Shown piece by piece: positions 1 through 6,044 of a stretch of DNA of 7,990 bases. The stretch comes from Candidatus Sumerlaeota bacterium (lineage in GTDB: Bacteria; Sumerlaeota; Sumerlaeia; UBA8349). The notes beneath the pieces are model-generated. The model was not told where the DNA came from. It searched no databases and was given only the letters and a program-made list of their open reading frames with translations. Each line of letters opens with the position of its first letter. The first letter of the stretch is position 1. Location: assembly GCA_003501375.1 (NCBI GenBank), contig DNPO01000029.1:1-7990 (forward strand), written 5' to 3'. The position numbers and the translations under genes were made by a program.

Positions 1-1341
1 GCCACCAAATTCAGCGAAACCGGCTATGTGGGCGGTGATGTGGAGGACTTGGTCCGCGACCTGGTCTACGAGGCCAACGAGGATATCGAGCTGGCCCAGT
101 ACGGCATCATCTACATCGATGAAGTGGATAAGATTGCTTCCAGCCATAACCTGATCGGGCCGGACGTTTCCCGGACCGGGGTCCAGCGGGCACTGCTCAA
201 GCCCATGGAAGAGGCCGAAATCGACCTACGGGTCCCCCACGACCCCATCTCCCAGCTTCAGGCCATCGAACGTTTCCGCAAAACGGGGAAGAAGGAAAAA
301 CGGACCGTCAATACCAAGAATATCCTCTTTATCGTCAGCGGGGCCTTCAATCACCTGGACGAGATCATTCGTAAACGGATGCAGGAAAAAGGGTTGGGCT
401 TCGGGGCCAGGATTCGCTCCAGGGAGCTGGCCGAAAGCAACCTGAAGGAGGTCAAGTCGGAGGATTTGATCGCCTACGGGTTCGAATCGGAGTTCGTGGG
501 GCGCCTGCCGGTGGCGGTGGTCCTGGAAACCCTGACCACCGAGGACCTCTATCACATTCTGCGCAATCCGAACAACCCGATTATCCGCAGCAAGAAAGCG
601 GATTTCAAGTCCTATGGGATAGATGTCCTCTTTGAGGATGACGCCCTGAAATTGCTGGCGGAAAAGGCCCATCAGGAAAAAACCGGGGCCCGGGGGCTGG
701 TCAGCGCCGTGGAAAAGGCTCTCTTAAAATTCGAGAAACGGTATCCGTCCACCGCCCATACGCAGTTGTTGGTCACGCGGGCGCTGGTGGAAAATCCGGC
801 GCAGGAATTGGAACGGCTGCTGGCCGAACCGGAAGACCCGGAAGATCGGGAGCGGTTTCAACAGGCCTGGGATCGGGAGCGGGCGGTGTTGGTCGAACGC
901 ATTCGGGAACGGGCCCAGGAATTGGGGGGGAAATTTGACACCGCCATGACCGACGCCCGCCTGGCCTTGATCGCCGATCGCCATTTGGAATTGGGATTGG
1001 ATCTGCCCCAGGCCTTTGAAGAAGTCTGGCTGATGATCCAGCAGGTTCGGGAATACGAGCTCCGTTTTTTTGAACGGTTCAATATCAGCCTCAAATTCTC
1101 GGAGGAAGGGATTGATACCGTTCTGGCTAAGGCCTTGAAGGCCCAGGTCAGCGTCTGGTCTATCTGCGAGAATTTTTCCAAAGATTTCGAATACGGGTTT
1201 AAGCTGGTCCAGGAAAAAACCGGTCTTAACCGGTTCCTGATCAATCCGGAGGCCATTGAAAACACGGAGACCTATATTCAGAAGCTGATCCAGACCTATT
1301 TCCCCGGCGGAACGGGCGCCGAATCAGGAAAACTGAATTAA
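1..1341 (+). CDS. ClpX-like AAA+ unfoldase with duplicated C-terminal domain (5' end missing)
   Basis: The reading frame is open from base 1, so the start and the Walker A part lie outside the window; 446 residues are visible. They match the ClpX AAA+ module in order: pore loop GYVG (about nt 22-33), Walker B with IIYIDEVDK (106-132), sensor 1 region NILFIVSGAF (322-351), an LGFGA loop where ClpX has the ClpP-docking IGF (394-408), arginine finger EFVGRLP (490-510), and sensor 2 TGARGL (682-699). ClpX proteins normally end soon after this. Here a charged, probably coiled linker (about 826-1071) is followed by a second small-domain-like segment (about 1075-1293) that aligns to the first but has lost the sensor 2 arginine. 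The ClpX RKH substrate loop is replaced by a different charged insertion. Expected role: cytoplasmic ATP-driven protein unfolding or remodelling, perhaps with ClpP. The zinc-binding N-domain cannot be checked. Its stop codon abuts ahbC, suggesting co-transcription. It is probably a ClpX paralogue rather than the housekeeping ClpX. Confidence 0.88.
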   Translation, partial: ATKFSETGYVGGDVEDLVRDLVYEANEDIELAQYGIIYIDEVDKIASSHNLIGPDVSRTGVQRALLKPMEEAEIDLRVPHDPISQLQAIERFRKTGKKEKRTVNTKNILFIVSGAFNHLDEIIRKRMQEKGLGFGARIRSRELAESNLKEVKSEDLIAYGFESEFVGRLPVAVVLETLTTEDLYHILRNPNNPIIRSKKADFKSYGIDVLFEDDALKLLAEKAHQEKTGARGLVSAVEKALLKFEKRYPSTAHTQLLVTRALVENPAQELERLLAEPEDPEDRERFQQAWDRERAVLVERIRERAQELGGKFDTAMTDARLALIADRHLELGLDLPQAFEEVWLMIQQVREYELRFFERFNISLKFSEEGIDTVLAKALKAQVSVWSICENFSKDFEYGFKLVQEKTGLNRFLINPEAIENTETYIQKLIQTYFPGGTGAESGKLN

Positions 1342-2529
1342 ATGATCGGCATATCCAAACTTTATCTGGGAACGGTGGAGCCTTCGGACGCGCTGCGTTA
1401 TGGAAGGCAATCCAAAGATCTGCCCTCACACCTGCTCCAGTTTTCCGCGGACAAGAAGCCGGTTGTGGTGTGGAACGTCACTCGCCGGTGCAATCTGAAA
1501 TGCGTTCACTGCTACGCTCACGCCCGAGATCTGGCGTCTCCCGACGAACTGTCCACCCGGCAGGGATTGGCTGTGTTGGCCGCCTTGGCGCAATTTGGCT
1601 CACCGGTAGTCCTTTTTTCCGGCGGCGAGCCTCTCATGCGGCCGGACCTTCTGGAGCTTGCCGGCCATGCCGTGAGCAAAGGCATGCGGGCGGTGATTTC
1701 CACCAACGGCACTTTGATCACCCCGGCGGTTGCCCGTGAACTGAAGACTATCGGGCTCTCCTACGTGGGCATCAGCCTGGATGGAATGGAACCCGTCAAC
1801 GATCGCTTTCGGGGGGTCAAAGGCGCGTTCGGCAAGGCCCTGGAAGGAATCCATGCCTGTCAGCAGGCAGGTGTCAAAGTGGGCTTGCGGTTCACCATGA
1901 ACCGATTGAATGTCGAGGAGATCCCGGCTATTTTCGATTTGCTGGAAAAATTCGAGATCCCCCGCATCTGCTTCTATCACCTGGTTTATGCCGGCCGGGG
2001 CAGCAAGCTGGTGGAAGAAGCGTTGACGCACGGACAAACCCGGGAACTGGTGGACCTGATCTGCGCCCGCACCCGGCGCCTCTTTGACGCCGGCCGCGCC
2101 GTGGAAGTGCTGACGGTGGACAACCACGCCGACGGCCCCTATATCTACCTCAAGCTGCTCCAAGAAGATCCCCGGCGGGCGGCGGAAGTGCTGGAACTCC
2201 TGAAGATGAACGAAGGCAACAGCTCGGGCCGGGGCATCGGCTGCGTCAGTTGGGACGGCCAGGTCCACGCCGACCAGTTCTGGCGGCATTACTCATTCGG
2301 CAACGTGCGCGAACGCCCCTTCAGCGAAATATGGAGCGACCTGAGTAATCCGTTAATGGCGCAACTAAAAGAAAAAGCCAAGCACGTACAAGGCCGCTGC
2401 CACACCTGCAAATGGCTCAGCGTATGCGCAGGCGGCTTACGCGTGCGCGCCGAAGCCGTTACTGGCAACATCTGGGCCGCCGAACCAGCGTGCTATTTGA
2501 CGGATGCAGAAATCGATAGCCACTCGTAA
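1342..2529 (+). CDS. ahbC: Radical SAM/SPASM protein, probable 12,18-didecarboxysiroheme deacetylase AhbC
   Basis: 395 residues. The radical SAM cluster motif CxxxCxxC is at Cys50, Cys54 and Cys57 within NVTRRCNLKCVHCYA, followed by the SAM-binding GGEP at 94-97. The C-terminal SPASM-type region offers Cys301, Cys353, Cys356, Cys362 and Cys384 for an auxiliary Fe-S cluster. The N-terminus MIGISKLYLGTVEPSDALRY and the end PACYLTDAEI are as I remember them from AhbC of the NirJ/AhbC/AhbD group. In that pathway AhbC removes the C2 and C7 acetate side chains (leaving methyls) of 12,18-didecarboxysiroheme to give Fe-coproporphyrin III, which AhbD converts to heme b. NirJ-type heme d1 enzymes are the main alternative; no nir, ahbA/B or ahbD gene is visible here. 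The ATG directly follows the upstream TAA, with a weak AGGA 12 bases upstream inside the preceding gene, which suggests translational coupling. Codon use changes after about 2290: all five later Arg codons are CGC, and TTA/CTA leucines appear. Confidence 0.78.
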   Translation: MIGISKLYLGTVEPSDALRYGRQSKDLPSHLLQFSADKKPVVVWNVTRRCNLKCVHCYAHARDLASPDELSTRQGLAVLAALAQFGSPVVLFSGGEPLMRPDLLELAGHAVSKGMRAVISTNGTLITPAVARELKTIGLSYVGISLDGMEPVNDRFRGVKGAFGKALEGIHACQQAGVKVGLRFTMNRLNVEEIPAIFDLLEKFEIPRICFYHLVYAGRGSKLVEEALTHGQTRELVDLICARTRRLFDAGRAVEVLTVDNHADGPYIYLKLLQEDPRRAAEVLELLKMNEGNSSGRGIGCVSWDGQVHADQFWRHYSFGNVRERPFSEIWSDLSNPLMAQLKEKAKHVQGRCHTCKWLSVCAGGLRVRAEAVTGNIWAAEPACYLTDAEIDSHS

Positions 2530-2548
2530 ACCACACGCTTACACCGGG

Positions 2549-3169
2549 TTATTTGCCTTCATCCTTCTTTTTAAACTTCCCGTTCGCAACTGCCATATAT
2601 TCCTGCATGACCTTGGCATTGCATTCCGGGCAAATACTGTGAGAAAAAAACGCATTGGAATGGTTGCTGATATAGGACTCGATTTGCTCCCAATAATTCG
2701 CATCATTGCGTATCTTTTTGCAATAACTGCAAATCGGTAAAAACCCGCGCAGTTGCTTGATTTCTGTCTCCTGCGCCAATTTCAAATTTTCCTGCGCCTC
2801 AACACGCTCCGTTATGTCAATACAACTCCCAATATACCCTTTAAAATCCCCCTGCGTATCTCGATATGGCACACCCCGGTCAAATATCCAACGATAGGCC
2901 CCATCCGCCCGACGCAAACGGTACTCCATTTCAAATATTTCTTGTCGCGCAAAATGCTCGGTATAAATTTCCAGACAACGCGCAAAATCATCGGGGTGTA
3001 CGCCTTCCGCCCAACCGTTGCCAAATTCCTGCTCCCGGGTACGTCCAGTAAACTTCAACCAAATTTCGTTGAAGTAGTCGCAGCCCATAGTCAAGTTGGA
3101 ACGCCAGATCATAATCGGCGCTTGCTCCACCAGGAGTTTATATTCTTCCCAACTTAATTGCTCGGGCAT
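2549..3169 (-). CDS. Single PAS-domain protein with C-terminal four-cysteine module
   Basis: 206 residues from the ATG at 3169. A longer frame runs upstream to 3295, but its extra residues are Arg/Cys-rich and unlike PAS; an AGAGGA 9 bases before the chosen ATG supports the shorter form. A PAS_3-type fold covers about residues 7-125, with typical WxxxVHPDD (53-61), an ERxxRxDGxYRW-like stretch (79-95) and GYIGSCIDITER (111-122), the usual end of a PAC motif. A short helix leads to a conserved tail, LPICSYCKKIR (144-154), with CxxC at 147-150 and a second CxxC at 180-183 that could bind a metal. I have seen this tail at the ends of PAS and receiver proteins. There is no kinase, GGDEF or DNA-binding output and no membrane segment, so it is probably a cytoplasmic small-ligand or redox sensor acting through a partner. 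The gene converges on ahbC with a 19-base gap and is more AT-rich than its left neighbours. Confidence 0.85.
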   Translation of the reverse strand: MPEQLSWEEYKLLVEQAPIMIWRSNLTMGCDYFNEIWLKFTGRTREQEFGNGWAEGVHPDDFARCLEIYTEHFARQEIFEMEYRLRRADGAYRWIFDRGVPYRDTQGDFKGYIGSCIDITERVEAQENLKLAQETEIKQLRGFLPICSYCKKIRNDANYWEQIESYISNHSNAFFSHSICPECNAKVMQEYMAVANGKFKKKDEGK

Positions 3170-3178
3170 GGATGCATT

Positions 3179-3184
3179 TCCTCT
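3179..3184 (-). promoter_or_regulatory. Ribosome binding site of the PAS gene
   Basis: On the minus strand this reads AGAGGA, 9 bases before the ATG at 3167-3169. It decides in favour of the MPEQLSW start over the longer upstream frame. Confidence 0.6.
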
Positions 3185-3193
3185 GCGATGTAC

Positions 3194-3220
3194 ATAACAC
3201 GACCCCCCTCGACATGTCCA
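3194..3220 (-). promoter_or_regulatory. Weak candidate promoter of the PAS gene
   Basis: On the minus strand TGGACA (3215-3220) resembles a -35 box and TGTTAT (3194-3199) a -10 box, with a short 15-base spacer. The position would give a leader of roughly 20 bases containing the ribosome binding site. The match is poor enough to arise by chance. The rest of the 176-base gap between tadA and the PAS gene shows no other signal to me, and no clear terminator. Confidence 0.2.
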
Positions 3221-3345
3221 GAAACGCAATCGGATACCAGCACTGGTTCTGCAGGGTCTACGTCTAGGATAAAGCGAGAACGGATTGCGATGCAAGAGAA
3301 AAACATCACACGCAAACAGCGGGGAAAGTTCAATGCGTAAAGCGT

Positions 3346-3810
3346 TTATCGCCGCGTCTTAAAATAAGCGCTCAAAACAGCGCCGCATTCTTCAGCAAGA
3401 ACACCGCTTTCAAATTCCACGCGGTGATTGAAACAATCCAAATCGAGCATCTGAGTACGCGAAACGACCGCGCCGCTCTTGGGGCTGGTTGCACCAAAAA
3501 AAACACGCCGAATCCGCGACAGAATCAATGCTCCGGCGCACATCGGGCACGGTTCCAGCGTCACGTAGAGATCGCAATTTTCTAATCGCCAATCACCCAG
3601 GACCGCTGCCGCCCGACGCAAGGCCAAGACTTCCGCGTGCGCAGTGGGGTCGGCCAACTCCATGCGCTCATCGTGCGCCTCGGACAGCAACTCACCATCC
3701 GGCCCCACGACAATCGCACCGACCGGCACTTCATCGCGTTCGGCACCAAGACGCGCTTGCTCCAACGCCCGGCGCATGCGCGCTTCAGGATCAGGGGGTA
3801 ACATCAGCAT
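3346..3810 (-). CDS. tadA: tRNA-specific adenosine deaminase TadA
   Basis: 154 residues, the usual TadA length. The enzyme converts A34 to inosine in the anticodon of tRNA-Arg (ACG) in the cytoplasm. The cytidine deaminase-fold zinc site is complete: DPTAHAE with His58 and catalytic Glu60, then PCPMCAGA with Cys88 and Cys91. The C-terminal NHRVE (128-132) and the AxFxxRR-like end (149-154) also fit. Two usually conserved positions differ: the Asn seven residues before DPTAHAE is Asp47 (GAT), and the aspartate after FGA (E. coli Asp108) is Ser109 in FGATSPKSGA. A related nucleoside or guanine deaminase cannot be fully excluded, but the overall pattern favours TadA. The ATG lies 6 bases after the stop of the GHL10-like gene and its purine-rich GGGAGAG lies in that gene's last codons, so the two are probably one transcript. 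Confidence 0.9.
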   Translation of the reverse strand: MLMLPPDPEARMRRALEQARLGAERDEVPVGAIVVGPDGELLSEAHDERMELADPTAHAEVLALRRAAAVLGDWRLENCDLYVTLEPCPMCAGALILSRIRRVFFGATSPKSGAVVSRTQMLDLDCFNHRVEFESGVLAEECGAVLSAYFKTRR

Positions 3811-3816
3811 GCCGCA

Positions 3817-5754
3817 TTACTCTCCCTGATACGGGGTAGACTTTTTGATTTGCTTTTTCGGCACGGCAAACTGCACATCCTGTCCCTTGATTTGGAACAC
3901 CGAAAAATTGTCATTATCGGCAATGCGAGCGGCAATAAACTTGCGTCCCGTTGTCATTTCCACAGTAAAATATTTCAACGTGGTAGCAATATTCGGTATC
4001 TCGGGTAAATCGGAACCACGTCGAACTTCAAACACGCTTTCTTTCTTTTTCTTGGCAGCAGATGCCACAGCCGCGGCATCATCCGCCGCCTTTTTCTTTT
4101 TACCCAGCAACGCCAAGCCAGCAGTCTCCTGCGTGGAAGGCGGTTCTGGCGTCTTGGCAGCCACCACTTTGGGCGTGGGCGTTGCCGCTGCGTTAAAGGT
4201 AGGCAGATTGCTCAAATCCATCTCCGGGAAGGAGGTAGACTTTTCGGGCAGAGACGCCATGATTTTGCGCGTCATGTACGGCAAAATAACGTATTGCGGG
4301 GAATAAATGGTTTTACCAATATACTCCAACACAGAATTCGCCTTGGACTCATCGCGTGAAGTATGTTGGTAAGAGTTGAGGAGAATGCCATCGCACTCAC
4401 GCGCCACCGCCATCAGCATCAACCCCACCACCGCTTTGTCCTCGTTTACCGCGCCAGCAACCATCACGATCGACTTCACTTTTCCCTTGCGAGAATCGGC
4501 AAAATCCATCCACTTAATAAAACGCGCCTGATCGGATTCCTGCGTCATTGCATTCTTCAAAACGACCCAATCCACAAGGTTTTGCGTACACCAGGACGGC
4601 CACCACTGCATGCCGCGCACATAATCAGGTTGCGCTTTTGCATCGGCAGAAGGGCAATCTCCCGACGCCAGCACGGACGCCGAAACAATGATGCCGGGCC
4701 GTTCCTGTCGAGCGGCAGCAGACAGCGTTTCCAGCAATGCGGTTATCTTATTTGCCCGCCAGCGCACCCAATCCTGAGCAGAGGGCGCAGGTGCAGATGC
4801 CATCAATTCCGCCAAATTTTTCTTGGCAGGCTTTTCATCCCCCTCATTCTCAGCGGGCTTCTTCTGAGATTCCTGCCCCCCTTGGAAATCCGCCAACGCT
4901 TGAGCGTTATACCCCCACTCCAAGCCATTCCCTGGATAGTACAGCGAGGCAAAATGAATCCCGTCCAACGGATAGGCGCTCACCAATTCCCGCACCGCGG
5001 CTTCTAACTGCTGCGAAACGCCAGGTACACCGGGGTCCAACCATATCCAACCTTGCGAATCACGATTCTTGCCCAGTCGATTCTGCATCACCCATTCCGG
5101 GTGAGACTGCATCAAATGCCCTTCGGGCGGTTCAAACGCTCCATCCCCTTTAAACAAGCGAAGGGTATCGAATACCGCATGGACGCGGATGGTAGCGGTG
5201 GATTTTGCATCCTCGCTCTTCAACATTTTCAAAATATCGCCCAAAGGATCACACGTCGGTTCCATCCAGCCAACCGGACGCGGAGACACCTCGGATTTAT
5301 AATAAGCCATTCCTTGCAGGCGCACTTCAAGAAAAACATCGGTAACGTTCAGAGTTTTCAAGCGTTTTACCAAGGCAACACGGTTATCCGCCGTTTTCAA
5401 TTCCGGCCCATCCGCCTGCACCCAAATGGCGCGCACCTGCTCGCCGGAAAGCCCCTTCAGCGTGGGGCCGGTAATGGCAGCATGGCCGTAATTTTCTGCC
5501 TCGGGGTCAAGCGGCAAGGCGACTGGCTTTGTTGAAATGCCTTTGGGAATCACTGCGGGAGGCAATGGTGCTGTTTCAGCCGTCAAACGCCCCGGATGGG
5601 GCATGCTTTCTTGCGCCACAGCCGGCTTTTCAACCTGAACTTTGGGGGCGGCATCCCCTTCAGCAACAGGAGTCAGGGCATACAACGACGCAATAGGCGC
5701 AAGCAGCGCAAACAAAAAGGAGAGGAAGGCAACGGGGAACATGGAGGTCTTCAT
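3817..5754 (-). CDS. Secreted GHL10-like (family 10 glycosylhydrolase-like) protein
   Basis: 645 residues from the ATG at 5754. The N-terminus is a signal peptide (Lys2, hydrophobic core about 6-26), followed by a Pro/Ala/Lys-rich stretch to about residue 95. A TIM-barrel GHL10-like (DUF187) region starts at VRAIWVQ (107-113) and continues through DVFLEVRLQG (139-148), SHPEWVM (217-223) and DGIHF (264-268) to about 465. Family members usually have acidic residues after DGIHF (as in DGIHFDDYFYP); here ASLYYPG follows, so glycosidase activity is uncertain. A charged insertion lies at about 292-314. After the barrel come an Ala/Pro linker, two KKKK runs (about 552-572), and a small all-beta tail (about 592-638) with TTGRKF and VPKKQIKK. 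Likely exported, possibly acting on or binding polysaccharide. The start is ambiguous: an in-frame TTG at 5760 has the better-spaced ribosome site (7 versus 13 bases) and would add two residues. Confidence 0.82.
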   Translation of the reverse strand: MKTSMFPVAFLSFLFALLAPIASLYALTPVAEGDAAPKVQVEKPAVAQESMPHPGRLTAETAPLPPAVIPKGISTKPVALPLDPEAENYGHAAITGPTLKGLSGEQVRAIWVQADGPELKTADNRVALVKRLKTLNVTDVFLEVRLQGMAYYKSEVSPRPVGWMEPTCDPLGDILKMLKSEDAKSTATIRVHAVFDTLRLFKGDGAFEPPEGHLMQSHPEWVMQNRLGKNRDSQGWIWLDPGVPGVSQQLEAAVRELVSAYPLDGIHFASLYYPGNGLEWGYNAQALADFQGGQESQKKPAENEGDEKPAKKNLAELMASAPAPSAQDWVRWRANKITALLETLSAAARQERPGIIVSASVLASGDCPSADAKAQPDYVRGMQWWPSWCTQNLVDWVVLKNAMTQESDQARFIKWMDFADSRKGKVKSIVMVAGAVNEDKAVVGLMLMAVARECDGILLNSYQHTSRDESKANSVLEYIGKTIYSPQYVILPYMTRKIMASLPEKSTSFPEMDLSNLPTFNAAATPTPKVVAAKTPEPPSTQETAGLALLGKKKKAADDAAAVASAAKKKKESVFEVRRGSDLPEIPNIATTLKYFTVEMTTGRKFIAARIADNDNFSVFQIKGQDVQFAVPKKQIKKSTPYQGE

Positions 5755-5767
5755 GAGCAATTCATAA

Positions 5768-5774
5768 CTCCCTC
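5768..5774 (-). promoter_or_regulatory. Ribosome binding site of the GHL10-like gene
   Basis: On the minus strand this reads GAGGGAG. It stands 7 bases before TTG (5760-5758) and 13 before ATG (5754-5752), leaving the start unresolved. A four-codon frame, ATG AAT TGC TCA TGA (5765-5751), sits between and overlaps the ATG through ATGA, but it begins only 2 bases after the site, so it is probably fortuitous. Confidence 0.5.
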
Positions 5775-5799
5775 AATTTTGAAGATGTGTGAATCTGTG

Positions 5800-5816
5800 G
5801 GAAACACACGGTTTCC
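5800..5816. repeat. Short inverted repeat in the leader of the GHL10-like gene
   Basis: GGAAAC (5800-5805) and GTTTCC (5811-5816) form a perfect 6-base stem with a 5-base loop. A competing stem can form between GTGTG (5787-5791) and CACAC (5805-5809). No T-run follows on either strand, so it is not a standard terminator. It would lie in the 5' leader of the minus-strand transcript if the candidate promoter just upstream is used. Confidence 0.4.
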
Positions 5817-5824
5817 GACCTCAA

Positions 5825-5853
5825 CATATAACAAAATTATTCCCCTCGTGCAA
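5825..5853 (-). promoter_or_regulatory. Candidate promoter of the GHL10-like/tadA unit
   Basis: On the minus strand TTGCAC (5848-5853) and TATATG (5825-5830) are separated by 17 bases in an AT-rich patch, a fair sigma-70-like arrangement, which would give a leader of about 65 bases. The remainder of the divergent gap (5854-6044) holds little I can assign. For the plus-strand gene only a TATAAA at 6009-6014, without a good -35 box, stands out. Confidence 0.35.
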
Positions 5854-6044
5854 ACTAAAAGACCTTTTCAGCAGGGATTGAGGCTTTTCCCCAACGCGTA
5901 CAGCACGCACCCGCAAAAATACTTGCATTCTACCGAGGTTTATGGCTTTCTGTCCCATGCACACAGAGAGAAGGATGCCCGTCCTGCTCTTCAATCTTGA
6001 CCCCTGTTATAAAACACTTTACCCAGAGAAATAACCGCCGCTCC

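Noticed and set aside
1600..2289. Long open frame on the minus strand opposite ahbC
   Set aside because: Its translation has no recognisable motif and is explained as the antisense shadow of a GC-rich gene with clear radical SAM motifs.
2530..2548. Possible bidirectional terminator between ahbC and the PAS gene
   Set aside because: The 19-base gap has no stem of useful length and no T-run.
3170..3295. N-terminal extension of the PAS protein by 42 residues
   Set aside because: The extension is Arg/Cys-rich and unlike PAS proteins, and a well-spaced ribosome site precedes the internal ATG at 3169.
4363..5535. Open frames on the plus strand opposite the GHL10-like gene (4363-5007 and 5053-5535)
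   Set aside because: Both lie wholly inside a gene with a signal peptide and family motifs; their products are rich in His, Arg and Pro without domain-like patterns.
5596..6000. Plus-strand frame across the divergent gap
   Set aside because: It runs from the antisense of the signal-peptide region into non-coding sequence and shows no protein-like pattern or ribosome site.
5997..6044. TTG start extending the epimerase-like protein by 16 residues
   Set aside because: WecB-family proteins begin a few residues before the first strand, which fits ATG 6045; the TTG has no ribosome site.
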